Positions 49,401 to 57,226 of a stretch of DNA of 64,000 nt are shown here, piece after piece (the first letter of the stretch is position 1; every line of letters starts with the position of its first letter). Both the position numbers and the translations under genes were made by a program. The DNA comes from Actinacidiphila glaucinigra (lineage in GTDB: Bacteria; Actinomycetota; Actinomycetes; Streptomycetales; Streptomycetaceae), in the NCBI RefSeq assembly GCF_900188405.1, contig NZ_FZOF01000024.1:62001-126000 (forward strand). Direction: 5' to 3'. Below the pieces are notes generated by a model that was given only the letters and a program-made list of their open reading frames with translations, made no database searches and was not told where the DNA came from.

Positions 49401-49580
49401 ATGCTGTGGAGTCATGTCCTGGCGGCGCTGCTGGAGCAGTACCTGGCCTGGCAGTACGGGCCGTTGATGGGGCTGGGCGTACTGCTGGTGGCCGCCGGGC
49501 TCAGGGCGCGTTCCGGCTATGCGATGTGCGTCGGCGGGGTACTCGTCCTCCTGGTGCTGGTGTCCTACGGGCACCGGTAG
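49401..49580 (+). CDS. 59-aa membrane mini-protein, paralogue 2
   Basis: MLWSHVLAALLEQYLAWQY, GPLMGLGVLLVAAGLRARSGYAMCV and GGVLVLLVLVSYGHR: same layout as the 55-aa protein upstream (LEQYLAWQYG against FEQLVQWRYG; a helix, a GLRARSG/GHKARNT loop, a second helix). AAGGGGGTGGGTC precedes the ATG. The pair is probably co-transcribed. It ends 6 bp before the convergent Eis-like gene. Confidence 0.7.
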   Translation: MLWSHVLAALLEQYLAWQYGPLMGLGVLLVAAGLRARSGYAMCVGGVLVLLVLVSYGHR

Positions 49581-49586
49581 CGACGG

Positions 49587-50828
49587 CTAGAACGTGTCGA
49601 TCGGCCAGGGCTTGCGCGCCGTACGGAACAGCGCGTCGACGCGGGCCGCGCCGCCCGGGCGGGATTCCGTGACGCCGCCCGTGACGGTCAGGCGGGCCGC
49701 GGACTCGTCGCCGAGGTAGAGGGAGGCGAGGGCGGCGGCCGTGAGGGAGACGTCCGGGGCGGCGGAGGGGGCCGCCTCGGCGGTGGCGGTGCCGTCGGCG
49801 GCGGCTTCGAGGCGGAAGCGGCCGGCCGCGTACCCGTCGGGGTCGGCGACGTCGAGGACGGCCGAGCCCGGGGCCGCGTACGTACGGGCCGCCAGCGCCC
49901 GCGGCACGTCGAGCAGCCGCAGCCACAGGAAGTCGCTGGTGGAGTGGACGTGGGCGGCGCGCGGGTCGTCCAGCAGCAGCGGCAGGACGTCGTCCTGGCC
50001 GCGGAAGCCGGTGCGCACGGTGGCGACCCAGTCCATGGCGAGCATGTAGCGCCACAGGGCGCGCTCGGCCTCGGGGGTGGCGGCGATCAACTCCCGCACG
50101 GTGAGCGGGACCTTCGGGAACATGCCGTGCCAGGTGTCCTCGGCCGTGTACGCGGCCAGGCCGTCGACGCGTCCGGAGGCGTCCCGGTAGAGCACGAAGG
50201 TCGGTTCCTTCCAGGGGAAGGAGGGGTTGATCACCGTCCCGGTGGCGTACTCCCAGTTGCGCTCGGTGCGGTTGATCGCGCCGGGATGGCGCAGCCGCAC
50301 CCGGTCGTGGAGCAGGGGTCCGAGCTTGAGGACCTCGGACGGGTCCGCCAGGTCGATGCGGCCGCTGTCGGACGGCGCCCCCTGGGGGCGGCCCGCGCGG
50401 GCGGTGTCGACCTCCCACTCGGTGACCCCGGCGGCGGGGCCGAAGCCGAAGCGGCCGTAGATCCGGTACTCCGCGGCGACGAGGATCGCGACCGGCTCTC
50501 CTCGGCGCACGGAGGCGTCGAGTTCCGCGGCCATCATGCGGGAGGCGAGGCCGCGTCGGCGGTGCGTGGCGGTGACGGAGACATTGGTGATCGCCGAGGC
50601 GGGCAGCACCGCGCCGCCTGGCACGGTGAGTTCACGGGGCATGCTGCGGAACGTGGCCACGCAGCGGCCCTCGTCGAAGGCGCCCTGGGTGCGGTCCAGG
50701 TCCGTCTGGGAGCGGCGGAGGCCGATCTCCTCCTCGGTCACCGACGGGGGCCGGTGAAACCCGGCCTTCGCGGCGCGCAGCCAGCCGGGGAAGTCGTAGT
50801 CGCCGATCGTACGGACCTCAAGGCTCAT
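49587..50828 (-). CDS. Eis-like GNAT acetyltransferase (SCP2-tailed)
   Basis: 413 aa. N-terminal GNAT with SAITNVSVTATHRRRGLASRMMAAEL near residues 78-103 (acetyl-CoA loop RRRGLA), a second degenerate GNAT part with EWEVDTARAG, and a C-terminal SCP2/sterol-carrier-like region (SAVLDVADPDGYAAGRFRLEA). This is the architecture of Eis, which multi-acetylates aminoglycosides in mycobacteria; Streptomyces homologues act on unknown amines. On the minus strand TACCGT (50841-50836) is 7 nt before the ATG, so it is probably leaderless. Confidence 0.88.
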   Translation of the reverse strand: MSLEVRTIGDYDFPGWLRAAKAGFHRPPSVTEEEIGLRRSQTDLDRTQGAFDEGRCVATFRSMPRELTVPGGAVLPASAITNVSVTATHRRRGLASRMMAAELDASVRRGEPVAILVAAEYRIYGRFGFGPAAGVTEWEVDTARAGRPQGAPSDSGRIDLADPSEVLKLGPLLHDRVRLRHPGAINRTERNWEYATGTVINPSFPWKEPTFVLYRDASGRVDGLAAYTAEDTWHGMFPKVPLTVRELIAATPEAERALWRYMLAMDWVATVRTGFRGQDDVLPLLLDDPRAAHVHSTSDFLWLRLLDVPRALAARTYAAPGSAVLDVADPDGYAAGRFRLEAAADGTATAEAAPSAAPDVSLTAAALASLYLGDESAARLTVTGGVTESRPGGAARVDALFRTARKPWPIDTF

Positions 50829-50886
50829 GCCCCGCACGGTAGGCGGAGCTCAGCCCCGGGCGCATCCCGTTTTCGCCGAGCCGCGG

Positions 50887-51459
50887 TCAGTCGCCCGCCA
50901 GCAGGTCGTCGACCCGTGCCTCGCCCTCGCGGTAGCGGCGGGCGATCTCGGTGCTGCAGCCGTCGACCGTCCGCTGCAGGGACTGCCGGCAGCGCGAGAC
51001 CTGCTGCTCGTTGCGGACCAGCCGGCCCATCGCGTCGTGGAGTTCCTGGTCGGTGCGGGCCTCCAGGTCGGAGAGCTGGACCTCGGCGAGCATCTCCTCG
51101 GCGAGCTGCCGGTAGCGCTCGCTGTGCGGGGTGCCCAGGGTGACGTGGCGGGCGGAGGAGCGGTGCCGGGACGGGGTGTCCGTGAGGATCTCGGAGAGCC
51201 GGTCGAGCACGGGGGCGTCCGGGGCGGTGCGCCGGGCGAGTTCGGCCCGGAGGATGTCGATCCGGCCCTGGAGGAGCCGCCGCAGATAGGAGAGGTCGGC
51301 CTCCTCCAGCTGGGCCTCGCGGCGCGCGGTGCGCAGCCCTTCGAGGGTGAGGCCGGCGAAGTCGGGCTGGGGGGTGCCGGCGGTGAGGGGGGAGCGCGGG
51401 CCCGGTGCCTTGAGCATGCGATCGCCTTCCGCCGTGCCGGTCGTGATGCTGTGCTTCAT
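50887..51459 (-). CDS. rsiG: c-di-GMP-dependent anti-sigma factor RsiG
   Basis: 190 aa, coiled-coil protein. The two defining E-x3-S-x2-R-x3-Q-x3-D motifs are both exact: E53-S57-R60-Q64-D68 (in EADLSYLRRLLQGRID) and E151-S155-R158-Q162-D166 (in EQQVSRCRQSLQRTVD). In S. venezuelae RsiG bound to c-di-GMP sequesters sigma-WhiG and delays sporulation. The ATG at 51459 is used; a second in-frame ATG at 51417 follows GGAAGG and may be the true start. No whiG is adjacent. Confidence 0.9.
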   Translation of the reverse strand: MKHSITTGTAEGDRMLKAPGPRSPLTAGTPQPDFAGLTLEGLRTARREAQLEEADLSYLRRLLQGRIDILRAELARRTAPDAPVLDRLSEILTDTPSRHRSSARHVTLGTPHSERYRQLAEEMLAEVQLSDLEARTDQELHDAMGRLVRNEQQVSRCRQSLQRTVDGCSTEIARRYREGEARVDDLLAGD

Positions 51460-51630
51460 CGCTGTCCGTCCCCTCGTCCCCCACGTCGGGCAGATATCGA
51501 TCGTGCCACCGAGTAACTGCGTCGCGCAGGCACCTGCACCCGAACGGCGGCTCCGGACAGTTGTGCGTGAGTCCAAGCGGGCGTACGGCCCGGGTGCCGC
51601 GCGCCCCCGCCGAGCCGGGACAATGTCGGC

Positions 51631-52056
51631 ATGCGTGCGGTGGCCCAGCGGGTGAGCGAAGCGAGTGTCGTGGTGGACGGCGAGACGGTCGGGGAGATCG
51701 CCGGTCCCGGCCTGTGCGTGCTGGTGGGGGTGACGCACGACGACACGGAGGAGAAGGCGGCCCAACTGGCCCGGAAGCTGTGGGGGCTGCGCATCCTGCC
51801 CGGGGAGAGGTCCTGCTCGGACATCGCCGCGCCGCTGCTCGTGATCTCCCAGTTCACCCTCTACGGTGACGCCCGCAAGGGGCGCCGCCCCACCTGGAAC
51901 GCGGCGGCGCCCGGCCCGGTCGCCGAGCCGCTGGTGGACGAGGTCGTGGCGCAACTGCGGTCGCTGGGCGCGCACGTGGAGACGGGCCGGTTCGGAGCGG
52001 AGATGAAGGTCTCGCTCACGAACGACGGCCCGTTCACGGTCGTGCTGGAGATGTAG
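51631..52056 (+). CDS. dtd: D-aminoacyl-tRNA deacylase
   Basis: 141 aa; hydrolyses D-amino acids (and Gly) mischarged on tRNA. MRAVAQRVSEASVVVDGE, the SQFTLYGD catalytic motif near residues 71-78 and NDGPFTVVLEM at the end are family signatures. It is divergent from rsiG. GACAAT at 51619-51624 lies 6 nt before the ATG and no Shine-Dalgarno is visible: predicted leaderless. Length is normal for the family. Confidence 0.95.
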   Translation: MRAVAQRVSEASVVVDGETVGEIAGPGLCVLVGVTHDDTEEKAAQLARKLWGLRILPGERSCSDIAAPLLVISQFTLYGDARKGRRPTWNAAAPGPVAEPLVDEVVAQLRSLGAHVETGRFGAEMKVSLTNDGPFTVVLEM

Positions 52057-52061
52057 GGCGG

Positions 52062-53042
52062 CTACGGTTCGACGACGGTCTCCTGGCTCGCCGCCGTCCC
52101 GTCCGCCAGCAGCGCGGCGTCCACGGGCGTGTTGCGCTTGATCACGGCGAGGGCGATCGGGCCCAGCTCCCAGTGCCGGGCGGAGGAGGTGACGGTGCCG
52201 ACCGGGCGGCCGTCCGGCCCGTCGGCGGCGAGCCGCACGGGGGTGCCGTGGCCGGGCAGCTTGACCTCGCTGCCGTCGAGGTGGAGGAAGACCAGGCGGC
52301 GCGGCGGCCGGCCGAGGTTGTGCACCCGGGCGACGGTCTCCTGGCCGCGGTAGCAGCCCTTGTCGAGGTGGACGGCGGTGTCCAGCCAGCCCAGCTCGTG
52401 CGGAATGGTGCGGTGGTCGGTCTCCAGGCCGACCCGCGGCCGGTGCGCCTCGATCCGCAGCGCCTCCAGGGCGAGCACGCCGACGGGGCTGCCGACCTGC
52501 CGCGCGAGGTCCTCCAGTTCGCCGCGCGGCACGAACACGTCGCGGCCGTGGGGGACCTCGCGCACCGGCCAGTCCGCGGGGACGGCGGCGATGCTGCCCG
52601 CGGGCAGGTGCACGACGGCGTACTCGCCGGTCCGGTCCGAGACGTCGACCTGGTAGAAGAACTTCATGCTCTCCAGGTACGCGATGAGCTCGCCCTGTGT
52701 GCCGGGCTCGACGTGCATCCAGGTGGTCGCGCCGTCGTCGACGAGGTAGAGGGCGTGCTCGATGTGGCCGTGCGCGGAGAGGATCAGCGCCTCGGTGGCC
52801 CGGCCGGGCGGGAGGTCGCTGACGTGCTGGGTCAGCAGCAGGTGGAGCCACGCGAGGCGGTCCTGGCCGGTGACGGCGACGACGCCCCGGTGGGAGAGGT
52901 CGACGAATCCCTTGCCGTCCGCCAGTGCGCGCTGCTCGCGGAAGAGGTCTCCGTAGTGTGCGGCGACCCCCTCGTCGGGGCCTTCCGCGGGGACGGCACC
53001 GGGGAGCGACAGCAGGGGACTGGTCGTTGTTTGGCGCTGCAT
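52062..53042 (-). CDS. ygfZ: Folate-binding protein YgfZ/GcvT family
   Basis: 326 aa. The YgfZ signature KGCYRGQE lies at residues 228-235; the folate-binding GcvT-like domain spans about 15-230 (LAWLHLLLTQHVSDLPPG), and a C-terminal barrel follows. YgfZ with folate supports repair and assembly of Fe-S enzymes such as MiaB. TAGGGT on the minus strand (53055-53050) is 7 nt before the ATG at 53042: leaderless. It lies 10 bp from the nur stop and follows nur on the same strand. Confidence 0.93.
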   Translation of the reverse strand: MQRQTTTSPLLSLPGAVPAEGPDEGVAAHYGDLFREQRALADGKGFVDLSHRGVVAVTGQDRLAWLHLLLTQHVSDLPPGRATEALILSAHGHIEHALYLVDDGATTWMHVEPGTQGELIAYLESMKFFYQVDVSDRTGEYAVVHLPAGSIAAVPADWPVREVPHGRDVFVPRGELEDLARQVGSPVGVLALEALRIEAHRPRVGLETDHRTIPHELGWLDTAVHLDKGCYRGQETVARVHNLGRPPRRLVFLHLDGSEVKLPGHGTPVRLAADGPDGRPVGTVTSSARHWELGPIALAVIKRNTPVDAALLADGTAASQETVVEP

Positions 53043-53052
53043 GCCCACCACC

Positions 53053-53505
53053 CTACGTCCGGTTACTTGAACCCTCAGGCGTTCGGGGCTTCCCCGCGCA
53101 GTCCGCGCAGCGACCGAAGATCGCGAAGTGCTTCATGTCGGTCTCGAAGCCGTACGCCTCGCGCAGCCGCGAGGTCAGCGGCTCTGCGACGGACACGTCC
53201 GCCTCGATGACCGACTCGCAGTCCCGGCACACCAGGTGGATGTGGTGGTGCCGGTCCGCGAGGTGGTACGTGGGGGCGCCGTGCCCGAGGTGGGCGTGGC
53301 TGACCAGGCCCAGCTCCTCGAGGAGCTCCAGGGTGCGGTAGACCGTGGAGATGTTGACGCCGGAGGCGGTCTTGCGCACCTCGGTCAGGATGTCGTCGGG
53401 AGTGGCGTGCTCCAGCGTGTCGACCGCCTCCAGGACAAGCTGCCGCTGCGGCGTCAGCCGGTAGCCGCGCTGCCTCAGATCGCTCTTCCAGTCCGTGGTG
53501 ACCAC
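53053..53505 (-). CDS. nur: Nickel-responsive Fur-family regulator Nur
   Basis: 150 aa. The winged helix is RQRGYRLTPQRQLVLEAVDTLEHATPDDIL and NISTVYRTLELLEELGLV. The sequence carries all ligands known for S. coelicolor Nur: Ni site H70, H72, H126; M-site H33, H86, H88, H90; and two CxxC pairs (C93/C96, C133/C136). Nur represses the iron superoxide dismutase (sodF) and nickel uptake genes when nickel is present, so that NiSOD is used. GTG at 53505 lies 6 nt after TAGACT (53517-53512): leaderless. It is divergent from nothing here; it is followed by ygfZ. Confidence 0.93.
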   Translation of the reverse strand: MVTTDWKSDLRQRGYRLTPQRQLVLEAVDTLEHATPDDILTEVRKTASGVNISTVYRTLELLEELGLVSHAHLGHGAPTYHLADRHHHIHLVCRDCESVIEADVSVAEPLTSRLREAYGFETDMKHFAIFGRCADCAGKPRTPEGSSNRT

Positions 53506-53609
53506 GAGGACAGTCTAGGCAGGGAAAAGGGGGATCACGGAGTCGTGATCCCCCTCGGGCAGCCGTACGGGGCCGCCGGGCCCGCTCGGCGGCGGGCCGG
53601 GCGGACGGC

Positions 53610-54173
53610 TCAGCGGAAGAAGGCGATGCCGTCGTCCGGGAGGTCCTTGAGGTCCTTCGCCCACTCGCTGGGGTTGACGACCTTCTTCAGGTGCGCCGAC
53701 ATGTAGGGGCGGAGCGGCACCTCGGGGGTGGCCTTCTCGCCGACCCACATCAGGTCGCTCTTGACGTAGCCGTACAGGCGCTTGCCGCCGCTGTACGGGG
53801 GTGCGTCGCCGAGCCGGGCCACGGCGTCGGTGACGAGGTCGATCTGCGGCTTGGCCTCGGCGAGCTCGCCGTACCAGATCTCGATGACGCCGTCGTCGCG
53901 GGTCATGGTGATCTCGACCTTGCGGTCCTTGTCGATGCGCCAGAAGCCGGACTCGCTCTCCAGCGGCTTCACCGGCTTGCCCTCGGCGTCCAGCACCCAG
54001 GTCTTGGAGGTGTACTCCAGGAACGGCCGACCGTCGTGGCCGAAGATCACTTCCTGCCCGAAGTTGCACTTCTCGGCGCCCGGGAAGTCGAAGACGCCCG
54101 CGCCCTCCCAGGTGCCCAGGAGGAAGGCGAGGGGGACGAGGTCGGGATGCAGGTCGGAGGGGATCTCGATCAT
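53610..54173 (-). CDS. Nitrobindin-like (FABP-type, DUF1794) protein
   Basis: 187 aa, ten-stranded beta barrel. The GTWEGAG motif (residues 20-26) is the heme-pocket signature of nitrobindins; strands include FGQEVIFGHDGRPFLEYTSKTWV and FWRIDKDRKVEITMTRDDGVIEIWYG. The C-terminal His in PYMSAHLKKVV is a candidate heme ligand. Bacterial nitrobindins isomerise peroxynitrite or scavenge NO; the role here is inferred. The ATG lies 2 nt after the stop of a 35-aa ORF; its ribosome site (CAGGGACAGCGC) is inside that ORF. Confidence 0.85.
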   Translation of the reverse strand: MIEIPSDLHPDLVPLAFLLGTWEGAGVFDFPGAEKCNFGQEVIFGHDGRPFLEYTSKTWVLDAEGKPVKPLESESGFWRIDKDRKVEITMTRDDGVIEIWYGELAEAKPQIDLVTDAVARLGDAPPYSGGKRLYGYVKSDLMWVGEKATPEVPLRPYMSAHLKKVVNPSEWAKDLKDLPDDGIAFFR

Positions 54174-54175
54174 GT

Positions 54176-54283
54176 TCAGCGCTGTCCCTGGTAGAGCTTC
54201 TTCACAGCCAGAGCGGAGAACGCGATGACGCCCAGGCAGACCAGGACGAGCAGGGTGTCGAAGAAGAACTCGATGGGGCTCAC
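54176..54283 (-). CDS. 35-aa membrane peptide upstream of nitrobindin
   Basis: GTG at 54283 preceded by GAGGAGC, 6 nt apart (strong ribosome site). VSPIEFFFDTLLVLVCLGV and IAFSALAVKKLYQGQR: a single membrane helix with a positively charged tail. The stop is 2 nt before the nitrobindin ATG, so the two are translationally coupled. Probably conserved next to nitrobindin in Streptomyces; too short for most gene callers. Confidence 0.65.
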   Translation of the reverse strand: MSPIEFFFDTLLVLVCLGVIAFSALAVKKLYQGQR

Positions 54284-54348
54284 GAGCGTGCTCCTCGGGC
54301 AGGCGCGGACGGTCGGCGGCCCGGTGGGGCCAGTACGAGTCTAGTGGG

Positions 54349-54396
54349 CGGGTACGGGCGCGGCCGCGCGAGGTCCGCGCGCCGCGCCCGTACCCG
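54349..54396 (-). terminator. Terminator after the four-gene membrane cassette
   Basis: 16-bp perfect stem (left arm CGGGTACGGGCGCGGC at 54349-54364), complement at 54381-54396; it follows the stop codon at 54429 on the minus strand. Confidence 0.75.
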
Positions 54397-54428
54397 GTGT
54401 CCCGCCCTCGTCCCGCCGGCGGCCCGGG

Positions 54429-55445
54429 TCAGCCGAGCAGCTGCGCCTGGAGCAGCACGGTCTGGTGGAACGGGACCGCCGACTGGGTCCCGCGCTTCTC
54501 CATGTGGACCACGGCGAGGGTGTCCCCCGCGGTGATGTACGCGGCGCGCAGATGTGTGGCGCCGCGCGGCGCGGCCTCGTTGTACGGCGAGACCATCTCC
54601 CCCTTGGGAACGGCCGAGTCGTCGTCGCTCCACGCGGTGTCCGTCCCCGGGTGGGCCGCCTGCGCGAAGGCGGGGGGGACGATCAGCTCGTTCCTGACCC
54701 GGGTCGTGTACGGCTTGGTGGCGAACTGGACGAGGTAGATCTCGGTGCGGGTGCCGTCGGGCATGGTCCAGGCACGTGCCGCGACGTGCCGGAGCGTGTT
54801 GTCCTCCAGCAGCGCGCGGAACTTCTTGCGGACGCCCTCCGGGTAGATCTCCACGAAGTCGGCCGTCGGCAGCCAGCCGCCGCGGTCCGGGAACGACGTG
54901 TCCCTCTTCGCGCCGCTGGGCACGGGGGGCAGGAGCGTCCGCAGGTCGGCGTGGTGCCGGCCGGCCGGGTTGTCCCTGTCCATGGCACCGGGCTGTCCGG
55001 CGGGCAGCTTGGGCAGCTTCAGCGCCGGGTACGTCCAGCGCCCGTCGTCCGGGGTCTCCAGGCCCGGGATCTCGGTCCGCTCGGGCTGCGTGACGGCGTA
55101 CGCCGCGGCACCGCCGAGCACCGCGAACACCACGACGGCGGCGGTCCAGCGAGCGGCGGCGCGCAGGCCCCGCCGATCGCGCAGCCGCTTCCGCGGGACG
55201 GGCGTCACGGCCTCGGCGGGGGTGGCCTCGGCGGGCATCGACTCCGCGACGGGCTCCGCGACGGCGGGCCCGGCGGGCTCCGCCGGGGTGTCCGACGTCG
55301 ACGCGGCCTCCGCGGTCACGGGTTCGGACGCGTCGTTCCCGGAAGGCGCGGCGGCGGGACCGGCGTCCGGGAGGGTCTCCGCCGCCGGGGCGCCGGCCTG
55401 CGCCGGGATCTTCTTCACGTCGTCGCTCTGGGTCTGCTCGGTCAT
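54429..55445 (-). CDS. Paralogous anchored protein 4 of membrane cassette
   Basis: 338 aa, last gene of four. An N-terminal cytoplasmic Ala/Pro/Glu-rich region (1-100), one membrane helix at about 105-125 (AAVVVFAVLGGAAAYAVT), then an extracytoplasmic domain. The latter (DLRTLLPPVPSGAK, then DGTRTEIYLVQFATKPYTTRVRNELIVP) is clearly similar to that of the gene at 56365 (DLRKLLLKRPKGAK and TEIRLVQF). No known domain. The ATG at 55445 overlaps the preceding gene by 4 nt (ATGA pattern). Confidence 0.75.
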   Translation of the reverse strand: MTEQTQSDDVKKIPAQAGAPAAETLPDAGPAAAPSGNDASEPVTAEAASTSDTPAEPAGPAVAEPVAESMPAEATPAEAVTPVPRKRLRDRRGLRAAARWTAAVVVFAVLGGAAAYAVTQPERTEIPGLETPDDGRWTYPALKLPKLPAGQPGAMDRDNPAGRHHADLRTLLPPVPSGAKRDTSFPDRGGWLPTADFVEIYPEGVRKKFRALLEDNTLRHVAARAWTMPDGTRTEIYLVQFATKPYTTRVRNELIVPPAFAQAAHPGTDTAWSDDDSAVPKGEMVSPYNEAAPRGATHLRAAYITAGDTLAVVHMEKRGTQSAVPFHQTVLLQAQLLG

Positions 55446-56368
55446 GCGGCCTCTCCCGGGTCCTGCACGCGGTCGAGCTGCTCCTTGAGCAGGTCGGCCG
55501 CCTCGGTCTTCCGCAACGGCGACGTGCCGGTCACCGACATGCGGATCAGCAGATCGCCCTCGGTGGCCTGACACATCATGCTGTCGAGCTTCTGGCCCGG
55601 CTCCTTCGGCGGCAGCACGCAGCGCGCCTTGTCGTGGCCCGCGATCTTCGGGCCGTTGCGGAAGACGCCGAGGGCCTTGGTGAAGGCGGTGAAGAACTCC
55701 GTGCCGGCCTTCGCGGAGCGCTTGTTCTTCATCTGGACGATCTGGGTCTCGACGAAGAACCTCGCCTCGTCCTCGCGGTAGGTGCGCATGCCCATGCCCT
55801 GGATGTGGAGCCCGGCGACCGCCTTGCGCACCAGGTCGCGCTCCTTCTTGGGCACGCCGCCCAGGTCGCCGCGCATCAGTTCCTCGGCCCGCTCGGCCGA
55901 GAGCTCGGCGTCGTTGCCGAACTCGGCGATGTCCGGCCCCAGGGAGTAGCCGTCGGGCACCGGGAGCAGCAGCTTTCCGAGCGCGCCGTAGTGGCTGCCG
56001 CCGGACTGGGTGCCGTACTCGCCCGTCTTCTTCGGCTCGGGGGCCTTCCAGGTCTGCGCGCTCGCCTTCTTCCCGTCGTCCTTCTGGTGCTGGAGGACGG
56101 CGAAGCCGATGCCGCCGCCCGCGACGACGGCGACCAGTGCGGCGGCCACCCCCAGGGCGACGCCGCGACGGCTCCTGCGGGGCGCCGGGGCGTTCTCCTC
56201 CCCGGTCGGGGCGGGGGCGTTCGCCGGCCCGTCGACGGTCCCGGGTCCGGGCACCGTCCCGCTCGCCGTCTCCGCCGGCGTCTCGCTCACCGTCTCGCCT
56301 GCCGTCTCCGTCCGAGGCTCCGCCGGCGTCGGTTCGGTCACGGCGGGAGAGATCGTCTCGTCGTTCAC
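55442..56368 (-). CDS. Paralogous anchored protein 3 of membrane cassette
   Basis: 308 aa. Cytoplasmic Thr/Pro/Glu-rich N-terminus (1-65), a membrane helix (VALGVAAALVAVVAGGGIGFAVL, about 70-92), then an extracytoplasmic domain with GALGKLLLPVPDGYSLGPD and FFVETQIVQMKNKR matching the same core layout. Two Cys (ARCVLPP and MMCQATEG) could pair. The GTG at 56368 overlaps the stop of the upstream gene (ATGTGA region). Function unknown. Confidence 0.75.
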   Translation of the reverse strand: MNDETISPAVTEPTPAEPRTETAGETVSETPAETASGTVPGPGTVDGPANAPAPTGEENAPAPRRSRRGVALGVAAALVAVVAGGGIGFAVLQHQKDDGKKASAQTWKAPEPKKTGEYGTQSGGSHYGALGKLLLPVPDGYSLGPDIAEFGNDAELSAERAEELMRGDLGGVPKKERDLVRKAVAGLHIQGMGMRTYREDEARFFVETQIVQMKNKRSAKAGTEFFTAFTKALGVFRNGPKIAGHDKARCVLPPKEPGQKLDSMMCQATEGDLLIRMSVTGTSPLRKTEAADLLKEQLDRVQDPGEAA

Positions 56369-57165
56369 ATGCGCTCCCACTGCCGCTTGGCCACAGCCTT
56401 GATCGTGGACTCGCTGATCGGCCGCCCCGAGGACATCCAGATGTCGATCATGACGTTGCCCTTGCGGGCCAGGGCGCGTGCCATGTGGACCGGCAGGTAG
56501 CCGGCCTTCTCCTCGGAGTAGACCCAGACCCTGCCGTCGCGCGTGCCCGGGATGGCGGAGCCCGCATAGCCCGCGTACTTCTTGGTCGGCATGTACTCCT
56601 GCTGCCCCTCCAGCTCCAGGGGTGTGACCGCCATGTACTCGTCGCGGAACTGCACGAGGCGGATCTCGGTCGTGGTCGTGGAGGATCCCGAACCGGTCTT
56701 CCACGTTGCCGCGGCCAGCCGCCTGAAGTCGCCGTTCAGGAGGTCCCCGAAGATCCAGCCCGGGTCCTTGAAGGTGTCGGCGTAGTCGTAGAGCGAGACC
56801 CAGCCGTCCTCGCCGTACGGGACGGTCCAGTCCTTGGCGCCCTTCGGCCGCTTGAGCAGCAGCTTGCGCAGGTCCCCGTCGGAGGTGACCAGCGTGTCCT
56901 CGGCGGCCGTCAGCGGCTTCGCCGCGGGGGCGGCGCCCTTGGGCTGCACGAGCTTGTGCTGGGCCAGCGGGGGGAGCGGGGTCTCGGGGCGGTCGTACTG
57001 GATCTGGTAGCCGGCGCCGGCGCCCGCCAGGACGCCGAGGACCGCCGCGCAGGCGATCAGCAGGGTGGTCCGGCCGCGTTTGCGCGGCGGGCGGACGGGG
57101 GGCCCGTCCGGAACAGGGGTGTCCTGTTCCGGGACGGGGGTGTCCTCGGACAAGGGGTTCTCCAC
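56365..57165 (-). CDS. Paralogous anchored protein 2 of membrane cassette
   Basis: 266 aa. Pro/Glu-rich N-terminus (1-30), a membrane helix (TTLLIACAAVLGVLAGAGAGY, about 33-53), and an extracytoplasmic domain DLRKLLLKRPKGAKDWTVPYGEDGWVSLYDYADTF with TEIRLVQFRDEYMAV. Aligned with the gene at 54429 the domains share DLRxLLxxxPxGAK and TEIxLVQF. The ATG at 57165 has GGAGAACCCC-like context; 61 bp separate it from the first gene. Confidence 0.75.
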   Translation of the reverse strand: MENPLSEDTPVPEQDTPVPDGPPVRPPRKRGRTTLLIACAAVLGVLAGAGAGYQIQYDRPETPLPPLAQHKLVQPKGAAPAAKPLTAAEDTLVTSDGDLRKLLLKRPKGAKDWTVPYGEDGWVSLYDYADTFKDPGWIFGDLLNGDFRRLAAATWKTGSGSSTTTTEIRLVQFRDEYMAVTPLELEGQQEYMPTKKYAGYAGSAIPGTRDGRVWVYSEEKAGYLPVHMARALARKGNVMIDIWMSSGRPISESTIKAVAKRQWERM

Positions 57166-57226
57166 TGGGGTGTTCGTGGGTGGGTGCGGACGGCGCGCGG
57201 GCCGGTCCGTACGTTCGGTGTGCGGC

